A stretch of 25,000 nucleotides of DNA from Glandiceps talaboti (taxonomy: Eukaryota; Hemichordata; Enteropneusta; Spengelidae), in the NCBI RefSeq assembly GCF_964340395.1, contig NC_135556.1:21510223-21535222 (forward strand), written 5' to 3'. The position numbers and the translations under genes are program-made. The stretch's first letter is position 1. Every line of letters begins with the position of its first letter. This document shows, piece after piece, positions 1 through 11,361 of this stretch. The notes beneath the pieces were generated by a model. It did not search any database. It was not told the DNA's origin and was given only the letters and a program-made list of their open reading frames with translations.

Positions 1-3
1 TTT

Positions 4-95
4 TTCTCGAATATGTATGTAAAATATAAATTAGGGTCTGCAGTGAAGAACTAGGTGGGGGTCGGGTAACCGGAACCAAACAATTTTTTTAGGCC
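4..95 (+). repeat. Dispersed repeat, copy A (left inverted partner)
   Basis: This stretch matches the reverse complement of 7043-7136. Shared blocks, in order, are TTCTCGAATA, a short A/T-rich run, TTAGGGTC, AACTAGGTG, GGTCGGGTAACCGGAA, CAAACA and GGCC. The best block (60-75) is 16 identical bases. Similarity stops at about position 95, and the sequences inside the two copies are unrelated. The copy reaches almost to the first base of the window, so its outer boundary and any target-site duplication cannot be seen. It may be the terminal inverted repeat of one ~7.1 kb element or one of two independent insertions of a short repeat family. No transposase was recognised between the copies. Confidence 0.8.
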
Positions 96-105
96 CAGGG
101 TATTC

Positions 106-121
106 AATTCTTCGAAGAATT
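106..121. repeat. Perfect 16-bp palindrome
   Basis: AATTCTTCGAAGAATT equals its own reverse complement. It lies about 10 bp inside repeat copy A. The half-site CGAAGAATT recurs as a direct copy about 18 bp further on. It is not a canonical heat-shock element because the TTC and GAA units are three bases apart, not two. Confidence 0.7.
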
Positions 122-244
122 TACGTGAACGAAGAATTCAAAGCTGGTGTTTTTGTAACGGTTACAATTGTTTTACAAGCTTAATCTGTACATTTTCACA
201 CATATTTAAAACTTAGTAACAGGAGTGATTCAAAAAGACTTAGT

Positions 245-264
245 GATTAAGATCTTTCTTAATC
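245..264. repeat. Short perfect hairpin
   Basis: The 8-bp arms GATTAAGA and TCTTAATC flank a TCTT loop. No T-tract or gene context suggests a function. Short A/T-rich palindromes like this also arise by chance. Confidence 0.5.
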
Positions 265-1519
265 TTCAAAACATTGAGACGTTGTGGCGATTCTGATTCA
301 TTATGTATTTATGGAACGGATTCTGTTCTTCCTCATGCAGATTATCAAAGTAGACAGACAGATGATGACATGGATGCGGTTCCTTGAAGCACGATGGCGA
401 CGCAACCTACTCACACGTCTTCCGGTGGTTATCTCAGTATGGAATCACCAAAACATGTTGAGTTTTAATCCTACCGTGCTAACCCGTTCTACTTCAACCA
501 TCCTTCAATAGCCCCTGCAATCACACAAGGGTGCACATGTACAGACGTTATCAAACGAAACTGTAGTAACGTTGATTATCGGAGCTGGGGGAGTAATATC
601 ACAGTTCGTGTATATCAAATCACATACACTTTTGTATTTCAAAATTGCACACATTCTATACAAACATATTTGAACGATTGGTGCGTTGTAACGATCTGTA
701 ATGAAATGTCAAAACAGTCACATCCCCAATACATAAAGTCGTCATAAATACGTGTTTCAGAATGAATTTAATATTCAATGCGTGTCTCATTTAAATCCCA
801 ACTTCACGCCAGATTAAAAGTTAATTCATTTTATCATAGGATTTGTACATGATCAAGATGCCCCACTTGATCCGTATGCTTGAGTGCGTGTGAGTAACAA
901 ATTTTGCAATTGAATTTACCCCAAATGCCAACTGCTTCACTTTCTACGAGGGAATGCTCTTGAGCAGCATATCTACTATATTTGTACCACGAATATGTCC
1001 TGCTTGACCTCTCACGACTAGTGTTTGATCAGGGGATCAACCGAAACGTGAAACGATTTGAGTCTGAAAATTATGCACTAAAGCTCTCTTTCTCTCACTG
1101 TTCATTGTCCATCATTTTGATTTTTTATTTGAAAAATTGAAATGACACCAAGATGTTGTATTTAATTGGGCGTATGGACAGTACGTGCCAATATGTCATC
1201 TTATATTACACAGTCTGTGATTCTTTTACAAGCATATATGTGTACATGTAAAGACTCGTTTCCATATATAGATTGTGAAGTTGTGGGCACGTCTCGGCGT
1301 AGAATCTTCGTGTGTCAGTGATTTTATAAATTGTATAGTTAAGGAATGTGTTTTAAATAAATATTATGTTTGCCTGTATCAAAAGTAATATGTGGGCAGT
1401 AATGACAGCGTTATATGCCTCATATCATGTTCAGGTATCCAAAGTAATTCACGATTCAACCATTTCTCCATCAACAGATCAACCCAAAAAGCACATAATC
1501 TGAATGACTACTTGATGCA
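265..1519. other. AT-rich non-coding stretch
   Basis: No repeat, RNA gene or recognisable protein was seen. The only open frame of note (284-511, plus, 75 codons) has no domain I recognise and no convincing promoter or splice sites, so I treat it as chance. Confidence 0.6.
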
Positions 1520-1910
1520 GTCACCAAATACATACACTATCTTAGTCACCAAATGAATACGCTATCAAAGTCACCAAATGAATACACTATCACAGTCACC
1601 AGCAAATGCAAATACTTATACAGTAGCCAAATGAATACCCAGAAATATAAGACACATTTAGCCGAATACATACACTGCTACAGTTACCAAATAGATACAC
1701 AGTAAACTATTGAATATACTGCTAAACAACAGTTACCCAATGAAAACACAGTAAGTAAATGAATACACAGTAACCGAACACATACACTAGCACAGTAATC
1801 TAATGTGTACAATGCTAGGTAACAATAAGCTAATGACCACACAAGTAATATAATGAATGTACAGTAACCAAATAAACACACTGCTCGAGTAACCGAGTGC
1901 ATACACAGTT
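1520..1910. repeat. Degenerate minisatellite, ~19-28 bp units
   Basis: At least twelve diverged units follow a consensus close to GTNACCAAATGAATACAC plus a variable CTATCACA-like tail. The cleanest units are at 1550-1600, where GTCACCAAATGAATACGC and GTCACCAAATGAATACAC stand next to each other. Later units (1680-1910) shift to GTAACC with insertions and deletions. The divergence suggests an old, no longer homogenised array. A 72-codon minus-strand frame over 1684-1902 is rich in Leu, Cys and Tyr only because the unit repeats, and I do not call it a gene. Confidence 0.8.
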
Positions 1911-2755
1911 AGCATTGGCAAATAAAGTTTGAAAGATACTTGCATACATGGTTTTCTCACCAGTACTCCGAATTACCATCAAATAAGCTTAAGGCTAATA
2001 TTTGCAATTATAAACGGAGGCTTTTCGAAACCATATGTAATTATGACAATCTCTTTTGATTTCACACCCACCTCGTTAGGTACGAAATATTTGGGGTTTA
2101 GTTCCTGATATTATAGATATACTTGCTACCTGTTATGTTTTCTTGATGAATTCTGCGCCACTGGTTACTTTCCTTCCAAAGACAATTGGAAAAAAATCGT
2201 AAAAGAAGCTATTCATGAGAAAGAGTAGAACCTTTGGAGAAATACATTTGAAAGTAGAGATATGCTCCTCTTTTCTCAGCGACACAAAACGTTAGCGCCA
2301 ATTCCCATCTTTAGCGGAACAGAACTCCTCAAGACACACATGATCTGTTTACAAAATCCAAAGCCACTCCAGGGCAAGCATGCTCCAATTGTTAGGTCAT
2401 TGCTAACGACCTTCTAATCCATTTAACGACACCGTGTCGCCATACATCTATAGTAAAGATAATTTTTGGGTAGCACATTTTAACGAACTGACTTCATAAC
2501 CAGGACTTTAGAGGATATATTAAGAACTATAGTTCACAATGAGCAACAGCCTGCACAAATATTTATTAGTTATTGCTTTTACTATGTGTCTTGAGCACTA
2601 GCTTCGAATTTTACGCTTATGTCAAATCTGAACAAGTCTTTGATTTACTGTGATTTGATGTCCTTGAATTTGTGTTGATGTAGCTCATCTCTTTATTAAG
2701 GATGTTTAGAGAAACAAAAATGATCTCACTGACTCACTCACCCCCAGGCCCCAGC
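1911..2755. other. AT-rich non-coding stretch
   Basis: Nothing recognisable was found on either strand: no repeat, RNA gene or protein-like frame. Confidence 0.6.
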
Positions 2756-2996
2756 CAGTCAGTCACTCACTCACTCACTCACTCACTCACTCACTCACTC
2801 ACTCACTCACTCACTCACTCACTCACTCACTCACTCACTCACTCACTCTCACAAACACACTCACCCACCCACCCACCCACCCACTCACTCACTCACTCAC
2901 TCACTCACTCACTCACTCACTCACTCACTCCCCCCCACCCACCCACCGACCCAAGCAAACACTCGCCCACCCACCTACTCATTTACTCACTCACTC
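2756..2996. repeat. Compound CACT / CCCA tetranucleotide array
   Basis: A pure (CACT)n run at about 2764-2847 is followed by a short ACAAACACA break, a (CCCA)n run at 2862-2882, a second (CACT)n run to 2930, and a decaying C-rich tail of CCCA, CCGA and CACT to 2996. The C-rich part could form an i-motif or, on the other strand, a G-rich structure. The 104-codon Thr-His-Ser frame across it comes from the stop-free repeat. Confidence 0.95.
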
Positions 2997-3052
2997 CATA
3001 CTATATAAACTGTTAACAAAGATACTGACAATTTCAAAGAACACCGTTAATT

Positions 3053-3072
3053 TACCCATTTTCAAATGGGTA
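3053..3072. repeat. Perfect 9-bp inverted repeat
   Basis: TACCCATTT and AAATGGGTA are separated by TC. It follows the CACT array by 56 bp. No function is evident. Confidence 0.5.
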
Positions 3073-4655
3073 GATCCCCTTCCAATTAACTTAACTTGAT
3101 CGATGCTTTCGGTCACGCTTGTTGACGATATTTCAACTCTTATTTAGCTCCAACACACTCAGTGAATCAGATGCATACCTCTTGCCTACAAATGATCACC
3201 AAGGAATCACTCCTGAAAGTTATAAATTCGTACGTAAACTGTCTAATAAAGATGTCTGTTGGATCCTCAATAACTGTCGACCTGCTATCACTTCCAGTCG
3301 ATAGATTATCATGAGTGGCCATGATTTTTGGACATGTTGGTGATGCTTTAAGTTTCATTGGATGTTAATTAGGTCATCAACCTTGTCTACACTTGTGACT
3401 TTAACAGATTCATTTCCTTCTGTGAAGTCTGTGTCACCTGTTTGTCGGTCCTTTTGTGAACAAAGTCATTTATTAACATAGTACACACAGCGTTTTCGGG
3501 GGGGGGGGGAATTGTGTGTAAATTGTTAATATACGCATGGGAGTAGCCCTCAGAGTATTTGAATAAACTCTCTTCCGGCAAAAGAAAATGACTAGGGAAA
3601 GGGCACGGATGACGGAAATTTGTAAGACGACATAAATATTAGAAGAAAATATATCGCCAGCTTTCTACATAAGCCATTTAACTTCTCTAGTCAGGAAAAG
3701 ATTTTACTTTCAGCTTTTAATACCATCTTTAAATTCGGGTGAACTATAAAAGATTAATAGGATATTTTGCCATTATTAAATCAGTGAAAACTACTCCTTT
3801 ATGATACATTCCATTTCTTTGAAGAATATCGTGGTTTTATTCAGCGAAATGCAGAGATTTATTTACCAGTACTTAGACAAAAGCTGATTTTGACTGCCTG
3901 CTTCAAACACCTTTGAAATGGCAGTTGCTGTAAACGTCAACAATACACGTCAAAACATTGGCATGATAGCATGTACTAGAATTAACAAGTATTTTATGTC
4001 TATATCCTCGTATATTATCATGTATGAAGATCTATTTTCGTTCAATGCTTTAACTTTCAATCGTTAACATTTATCTTTGTCGAATTCCGAAATTCCTATA
4101 TTAAATCAGTTAAGTGGATTACCACATGTTCAATCTAATACATAACCTTTTGAAGCGACTAAGATATTTCGGTATGCGATAATACAAATTGGGTTCTTAT
4201 CATTTACATATAGTATAGTTTGATATGTGTGTACGACCTTTCATTTTCTTCTTCAATAAAAAAATAAAACGCTATTTCCAACATAGCTACATGTAACATA
4301 CGTGTGGTTCTTTTTTTATGTCAATAACCTTGAACTGAGTTTCAATACCTTATGGCTGCACATGCTTGCAAATATGGATATAATGATCTCTTGTGGTTGA
4401 GAAATTGCTGACACTCTGAAATGTCACCCCTTTTGAGATAATAGCAGACTCAATTTAGAACTGTTTCATTTTTCGTTTATAATGAATTCTGTCCTGGTGT
4501 TATGCGTTTTTTGAAAACATGGAAAAACACCTTATATCCTAAGCAATTTCATGCAGATACCAATCATCCAGCTGATGTATAATTGCTATTTGTGCACCTC
4601 TCAAACGTTTTTGCCAACAAATACACAATTATTACTCTAGGAGGTCTTACGATAT
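3073..4655. other. AT-rich non-coding stretch with a G12 run
   Basis: A homopolymer of twelve G occurs at 3498-3509 and may be length-variable or miscalled. Overlapping frames on opposite strands (3119-3304 plus, 61 codons; 3167-3358 minus, 63 codons) have no domain I can name. The rest shows no repeats or RNA genes. Confidence 0.55.
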
Positions 4656-4677
4656 AAAGGAACACTTTTGTTCCTTT
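4656..4677. repeat. Short perfect hairpin followed by T-run
   Basis: AAAGGAAC and GTTCCTTT pair around an ACTTTT loop, and the 3' arm runs into further T residues to about 4682. It resembles a stem plus T-tract, but no gene on the plus strand ends here, so I do not call it a terminator. Confidence 0.5.
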
Positions 4678-5115
4678 TTTTTGCAACAATCCCCATGTTG
4701 AGATTTAAAAGCGATACCTGTTTTTATGACACCATGGGGTAGTATTACACTAATATAGAGTAATATATGGATGGCAGGTAAATGTCATCCGGGCACTTAC
4801 ATCAAATTTGAAACCTGAATCGAAATTATAATTTGTTTAAATTTCATATTTCCAATATGATCGTGAATTGCCTTGCAGTAAGTTACGTTATTTTTTTTGA
4901 AATATTAACTTTTTGAATTAATCATATTAGCATACAGAATACCCAAATAAGGAATATGTCTTGTGATGTGAATGAGTCTATAGGTATTGAAATTTCAAAC
5001 GAAAGTTGTCACGTGGTATAATACATTATACATGTATGTAATATGTAACAACAAAAACACAAATGAAAAACTGGATGGTCTCAACAAAACTCAACTCAAA
5101 GGGTTTCCAACAGTT

Positions 5116-5157
5116 CTGACTAGCTTTCACCCTGTTAACAGAGCATCATCAAGTCAG
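5116..5157 (-). ncRNA. Decayed hammerhead-ribozyme-like motif, possible retroelement remnant
   Basis: On the minus strand CTGAC is followed by TTGATGA (5152-5146), then a 17-base segment that folds into a 6-bp stem with a TTAA loop, then GAAA (5128-5125), and finally GTCAG, which pairs with the opening CTGAC. A hammerhead core is CUGANGA, stem II, GAAA. Here the first core base, the essential C, is U. The short segment after GAAA does not give a clear stem III or cleavage site. Penelope-like retroelements in invertebrates carry minimal hammerheads of this kind. No reverse transcriptase was recognised nearby, so this may be an inactive remnant or chance. Confidence 0.25.
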
Positions 5158-7042
5158 TATTAAAAACAAAATACAATTACGTTACCTCATTTTATCCTTT
5201 ACACACACGTAATGAGCTATATAAGAATGACACAAGTGGGGACGATAAGATTTATCCTTTACTACATAATGATCTTCGGACACCTTGTATTACTTTCCCA
5301 TTTGCCTTTGACATTTGCAGGTATTTGAGCGATATATCATTCACGCTTAGTACCTATGTTTGGCATTAGATATTATTACACTGGAGATAGCAAATCGTAT
5401 TTTATTTATGGTTTGCACTTTATCATGATAGATTACTATACTGATATTTCACTATTACTTAATTTAAAATGTTATCGGATTATTTAAGTGCATAGCAAAT
5501 TTTTTGTTTTTGTTTTTTAAATAATTTTTTTTATATAATTTTAATTTGTTTGTTTATTGAGGCATATAACTCCCTGTCATTTGTACTTCCTTCTTCGATA
5601 TATCACGTTTGTGTTAGTGCTATTCTTTACGTGTTAGAGGATGATAAATGCCACCTTTATTTATTTTAATTTTTTAAACAAATTGTCATTGCTTTCTTGC
5701 ATATCGCAAAGCCACATGACTGTCTGCAATTAACGGTTGTACTTTGTTGTATCCCACAATATTGTCGAATGCAAATTTCTGAAAGAGCTGACAAACATAT
5801 TATGATGCGTAGAGTACGGAAGAATTTACTACAATATATACTAATAGACCCCTTGTGTGGATCTACCTTCCATGTTTACTCGCTGCCTTTTGAATCAGAA
5901 ATTGAAGCCCCTTCCCTGGTTTTACTTTCAATAAGCTTTGGGTTACTTGTTTTGCAAATGTCGAAAATTAAGATCACAGTCTAGGGTTATTTGTTTTCAG
6001 AACTATCAAACAATTGGTAAATGGAAACTGCACAGCATTACGTAAGCTTTCAAAGTACGTTGCCCAATTACCTATTTCCCAAGATTCACGGACATTCACG
6101 GACTCCTTATGGTACAATGGCGGAAAATGTATTTTTGTGGAATTTATAACCTATTAGTAAAATTCATTTATGATAGTTGCAACCCACACTGTAACTCACT
6201 CTAAGGTTGATGCTACATGACGTGTTGTAATTGAACATCGCCTCTGCGCAACCTTAGTTTTCGATTCAAATTACTTCAATTTTCCATTCCATTGCTTAAA
6301 AGGTGCTCTCAATAATAAAAACATCAAACATAAATTCATTGTGGCATATTTCGATAAACCTGGTAACATACAACACTGGAAAGCAGCAGCATCTACTTTT
6401 TTAAGAACTGTTTTGCATGCCACTTTTATTTTTTGCAATGTTGGGAAATACAGTATTCAATACATGTTCAATGCATACATTAAATAATGAAATATCCCTG
6501 ATCCCATAACATAGAGTTTGAACCTCACCCCAATTACGTCTGGGCTTATTAAAACGTTAAAATATAAATTGGGGGCGAATTTTTGCGCCATGAAAACTAA
6601 AGAATGTGTTGTGGGTTTTACATTACAGAGTCGTGTTTGCATTAATGACTATATGTCTAAAAGATAAGATAGATTATTGCCTAATAGACACAATATTTGG
6701 ACTCTGACAATTCATTACGTACATTAATGCAATATTGTTATCTTTACCCTTCAATAACCTGATTAGAATAACGATACATGTAACTGAAGAACACATGTTT
6801 GTAAAGCATAATTCCAATCTTTGTTTATGATTGCAATAGTTGATGACAAGCGTATCTTCTTTGCATACGTCTACCGCTTTCCATTCCACGGTGACCCCTC
6901 ACATTTACACCTACATTTGGATTTTGCATTTCATATAACGAATTACACATGGTGAAAGTAGAACAGAGAGAACATATGGGTAATAAATTGTCGGGGGTAT
7001 TTTATATACGTCAGGACAGAAAGTGATACTGAACTCACGTTA
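5158..7042. other. AT-rich non-coding stretch
   Basis: It contains one 95-codon plus frame (5697-5984) and several shorter ones, none with a family I recognise. A local doubling of TTCACGGAC is seen near 6085-6104. No RNA gene or long repeat was seen. Confidence 0.55.
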
Positions 7043-7136
7043 AGGCCAAATAAAAGAAGGTGTTTGTTTCCGGTTACCCGACCTCACCTAGTTTTTCACA
7101 CCGACCCTAAACTTTTTTTTTTACGTATTCGAGAAT
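7043..7136 (-). repeat. Dispersed repeat, copy B (right inverted partner)
   Basis: This is the inverted partner of 4-95. It reads as the same repeat on the minus strand, with the blocks TTCTCGAATACG, a run of ten A, TTTAGGGTCGG, AAAAACTAGGTGAGG, TCGGGTAACCGGAAAC and GGCC. It keeps the A-run intact where copy A has a mixed A/T stretch, so copy B may be closer to the family consensus. Its outer side runs into an AAT-rich stretch (7134-7147). The sequence shows the pairing. That it marks a transposon end is inference. Confidence 0.8.
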
Positions 7137-9286
7137 AATAATAATAAAATCGCGAAAATCGTGTGAAGTCTCGCAAGAAATAGTGGGTGCGGAAACTGAC
7201 ATCAACTTAAAAAACACAATTTCCATCTGTAATGGCTGTACATCTGATAGGAAGAAATAAACAACACAGAGACCATTTGGAACAATGGGAAACCTGAACT
7301 AGATACTCACACAGAAAAAAAAAATATGATAAAACAAAATAAAAAATCTACCCAACGCACCTATTTTAAAATTAAATATAATCGGAACCACACATTTTTT
7401 TACGCCTAATAGCAGAGTATACATTATAATTAACTTCATACCTGAATGATTAAGATCATTTATATCTACTTAATTGAAAAGGTAATTTACGTAGAATGTC
7501 AATCGGATATATAAATCTCAGACTGTTGCTCTGAGAGGTGATATCAATAGATCAATGTAGGATTTGAAAAAACTTGTAATTCTTTTACTTTGGGGATGGA
7601 GGTTGAACTTGAAGCATTTTAGTTCTCATCCTTCAAAACGATTTTACTTCTAATGGGATCTGTTTTGTACCCCTGCAAACAAATATTTCTTTAAAAATAT
7701 ATAATTAAGCCAATTTAGAAAATAAAAGATTGGCGATTACCTTGAAAGAGATCGTTGAATTCGTGAGTTTTATTATTATTGCAAAAGAAACAGGAACAAG
7801 CTTTAATAATATGGCAAAATTTGAGATTTGAAGTATTCTTACTTGAAGGCAAATTGATCGACGAGGCAAATTCTGCCTTCAGTATATTAGCAGATGAGCT
7901 GATTAGTAGGCTGGAATTCGATTGATATCATTGCCATGTATTCTTTCAAGAATAGAGTATTGTAAATCGTTAGATGTCACACATTAATGCCGTGCCTTTT
8001 TATTTGCAATGTCACATACTGGCAATATATTAAGCAAAAATACGCTGAAATTAAATTCACCGAGTTGAAAATTTCCAAAACGCCACAGACCTCACAAGCA
8101 GAACGCATTGTCTGTCAAGAACTCCAATAATTCTCTTGTTATTTATGAGAACCAGTACGTATACCTACACATTCATAAAGACAGAAAACGTTGGCAAAAA
8201 TACCTGCAGCAATACATGTATTGGGAGGTACTAGTACTGTAACCAATGCTTTATGAGAAATAATAATTTAGTACAATAATTTATGGAGATAACTCGTAAC
8301 TTTGCACACGTGAGTTTGGAATGTATAGTATCTGTCTTTAACCATTGTCTTACATCAATAGCTGTAAGTTTAGTACTCGTAATATCAATCATGGATTTGA
8401 TTAGTTTACAGTCATACAAATAAAAAAAATAAGTTTGAAATAAATTCAGCTTTTTATGTCGTGACTTTTAATGACATCATTATTTGGTGTAGTGCACATA
8501 AATGATAAATGATGATGGAAGTTTTCAAGCCATAACAATGTTGAAATTGAGATGTAAGGTAGTTGATATTCTTATCTAACTGGTTGGTTGACAGTAATCG
8601 TGATTAACAAGTCATATGGGATTCCAACTCACAATCACGATGATCAATTCGATAACGGGTATGAGCTTAGCACGTAGAACCTACGTATAAGATTGGCAGG
8701 AGTAGAAGCCTGCAACAGTATTACTAATAACAGATACGGTTGAATCATTGGTTTATAGATATTACAAGTAATTTCGCTTCTTGCACTCACCTCAACCTGC
8801 CCTTACATGTGAAAATAAACTGCCAAATATTATTTCCATCAAAACGGCTACGACTTAATAATTGTTTGCTACCGTTTGCCATTTCCCCGTCAAATTATTC
8901 CAAGCAATATTTTCAAAATCAGAAAAGGTCAAACATAATCTTATTTTTATACCCTTTTTGTTCTCCCAGCTTACCTCACACAGTATTGAATAGAATTTAA
9001 TGGTGGTGTTAACGTATAACTCATTTCCGAGACGACACAGACAGACAACAATGCAGAAATATAATTACTAACCCTTTGTAACATTTCGCAGTGTGTCGTT
9101 AACTTGTATAAATCTCAAAATACATCAAACTCGAAACTGGAAACAGTTATTAGTATAATTGCCTTTTCACTAATTACTGAGGATAATATTTGTATAAAAT
9201 AAACATACATTTCTGCATCTCTGTGTTCCTTTGTGTGCATGTACACAGGCGTGTTTTTGCCTTCTGTTAGAGAAGGTTGTGATATC

Positions 9287-9288
<2 letters not shown>
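7137..9288. other. AT-rich non-coding stretch
   Basis: After an AAT-rich run next to repeat copy B there is no repeat array and no recognisable gene. Frames at 8231-8419 (minus) and 8740-9000 (plus, 86 codons) show no domain or convincing splice context. Confidence 0.55.
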
Positions 9289-9339
<51 letters not shown>

Positions 9340-9350
9340 TTGTTTGTTTG
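9289..9350. repeat. (TGTC)n then (TTTG)n array
   Basis: About eleven TGTC units pass directly into about four TTTG units. The array at 13532-13588 has the same two-part structure in reverse complement (AAAC units, then GACA units). The stop-free frames through it are artefacts. Confidence 0.95.
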
Positions 9351-9702
9351 GTCTGCATCTTTTGTTACCGCAGGCAATATGACATCTTAACCATCAACAA
9401 ATGGTTTGATTTCTAACAAAGGTTTACATAATTGATGTGCCGTTCCTTAATAGTTTCACTCCTTCTGGCTATTTGTCATATTATATATATAATGATATCG
9501 TATGGCTATTAAAATCTGTCATATGTCATACTTCCGTGAATTGACACTTGAGTATGTTTGTGTAGTCGATTTTTTGGTTCCAAGATGCATTGCGCGAGAT
9601 GATGTCGCTTATGTTGTTACATTTAGTCTTGTTTGGACTTTATTACATTTGAAATAAGATTTTCATCAGGAAATTATGGAAACACATGTTGACCTTTTTG
9701 AG
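9351..9702. other. AT-rich non-coding stretch
   Basis: No feature was recognised on either strand. Confidence 0.6.
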
Positions 9703-9756
9703 GTGATTTTCTTAGAACAAAGATTAAAAGTGATTTTCTTAGAACAAAGACTAAAC
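9703..9756. repeat. Tandem duplication of 27 bp
   Basis: Two adjacent copies both begin GTGATTTTCTTAGAACAAAG. They differ at only two positions near their 3' ends (ATTAAAA versus ACTAAAC). The high identity implies a fairly recent local duplication. No coding frame is preserved across it. Confidence 0.9.
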
Positions 9757-10060
9757 GCCATCAATGACAGACAGTGATTTTACAGGTGAACCCAGGGTAC
9801 GATCAAGTGACAACCATCCCCCTGAGTAGCGCGTGCAAACCCCTCAGCGCATACACAATACACGAAAATTGTATGGAGAGACGCGCAATGCATCTTGGAA
9901 CCGGCAACAGGTTTATATTTCGTAGTGCTGATATTCAGTTTGTTCACCTTTCAAAGCCGTCCTTTTCTCCAAAGCTGTGACATTTCAACATGCTGAAATA
10001 CTGTTAGCAGTATACATACTCCGAAGTGTCATATCCAATGTAGTATGTAGCTGTTACATT
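9757..10060. other. Non-coding stretch with a 68-codon frame
   Basis: The plus frame at 9774-9980 has more GC and CpG than its surroundings, but I recognise no domain and no clear splice sites. Treated as unassigned. Confidence 0.4.
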
Positions 10061-10102
10061 ATGATATCAATAATTAATTGGTCATTCAATTATTGAAATC
10101 AT
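10061..10102. repeat. Inverted repeat, 15-bp arms
   Basis: ATGATATCAATAATT (10061-10075) pairs with AATTATTGAAATCAT (10088-10102) with one mismatch, around a 12-base loop. It could be a small foldback insertion or a chance A/T-rich hairpin. The stem is too short for a typical animal microRNA precursor. Confidence 0.6.
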
Positions 10103-10380
10103 CACACTAATCCAGCAGGTCAGATATAGTTGACATCCTCAGCACAATTATTTTTTTTTAAACATTCCAAATGTTACATGTGTGCTGCATCGGATGCACA
10201 TGATGCCCAAGATTAGAAAAATAGCAATACCCGTAGGTGGAAGAAGTTCTTGCTTTTTTCCTTTGCCTTCTTGGGTATCTATGTCATTGATGGGTTGTTA
10301 TATCTGCTATAAAAAGTAACCGTATGAATATTTATTGATAATTATATCTTTCTTGATATGAATATGATAGCAAACTGCAA

Positions 10381-10480
10381 TGTGTATGTGTGTGTGTGTA
10401 TGTATGTATGTATGTATGTATGTATGTATGTATGTATGTATGTATGTATGTATGTATGTGTGTGTGTGTGTGTGTGTGTG
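10381..10480. repeat. GT / GTAT / GT compound microsatellite
   Basis: A GT run (10387-10398), a (GTAT)n core of about fifteen units, and a second GT run (10458-10480) form a symmetrical block. The layout suggests that GTAT arose inside a GT tract. Minus-strand His-Thr-Tyr-Ile frames across it are artefacts. Confidence 0.95.
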
Positions 10481-10600
10481 ACGTGTGTAGCTGTTCAGTC
10501 TTTTTAAATAGCAATGAGAACGTCGGTGAAAAGATGGAAATGTTAACACGCAAATGACAGAGTCAAATGTACTTGAAATTGTAGATTGTGTTTGTCAACA

Positions 10601-10601
10601 G

Positions 10602-10642
<41 letters not shown>

Positions 10643-10661
10643 GCCTGCCTGTCTGCCTGCC

Positions 10662-10741
<80 letters not shown>
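10601..10741. repeat. (CTGT)n array with CTGC interruptions
   Basis: About 35 units, mostly CTGT, carry a small block at about 10641-10663 in which T is replaced by C twice over as CTGCCTGC, separated by CTGT. The duplicated interruption suggests it was copied once within the array. The Cys-Leu-Ser-Val frames are artefacts. Confidence 0.95.
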
Positions 10742-11361
10742 CCTACACGATATATGCTCTTAATTTCACAACGTTATTTCAAATCTAACACACCTTGGGT
10801 GATTGCAATCACATCGTTCCGAAATGTGTAATCATGTATATCGTTTACAATGTTTAGATGGTGGCATTTTCAATATCATAAATGTATGAAGGATCTCTTT
10901 AGGTCATCCTGATAGAAAGCCGAGGTCGAAATGATATAAAAATTAATCACGTTTAGAATGGAATAGCGACTTGAAAACACATTGGCACGATTCCATATTT
11001 AAGGTTATATTATAATTGTGTGAAAACGTGATTTTTATACTCCACTCGGCCATTATCACGTTTTACTGATGTTCGATAGAAGCTTCCGTTTAGTTATAAA
11101 GCCAAGGTGTGCAGACGTTGGTTGATACGCTCCATCATCTTTTCAATATGTGCCTCCGTATATGGTATCTTTATAAGAATCTTCAGCCTTGCCATATGGA
11201 GGTCTTACTGCTGCTTTAGAATAAATGTGTACGCATATCTAATAAGTGATGAAAAATCAGCAACTCACTTTCCAGAACCAATATGAATGCTATTTACAGC
11301 GAAACACTGACTGGGAGTAAATGTGAGAATATCACAGAATCTCGAGATATGAAATATTAAA
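10742..11361. other. AT-rich non-coding stretch
   Basis: No gene, RNA or repeat was recognised. Confidence 0.6.

Noticed and set aside
106-121. Heat-shock element in AATTCTTCGAAGAATT
   Set aside because: TTC and GAA units are separated by three bases instead of the required two, so only the palindrome is reported.
3119-3304. 61-codon frame containing a stretch (ITPESYKFVRKLSNK) vaguely like part of P-element/THAP-type transposases
   Set aside because: The resemblance is a short, loose impression from memory, the frame stops soon after, and no other transposase part is nearby. A translated search would decide.
4656-4682. Intrinsic (Rho-independent) terminator
   Set aside because: The stem is A/T-heavy, no gene ends there, and the DNA looks eukaryotic.
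10554-10831. Cys-Leu-Ser-Val-rich frames that look like a cysteine-rich secreted peptide
   Set aside because: They are the translation of a (CTGT)n microsatellite, present in three frames at once.
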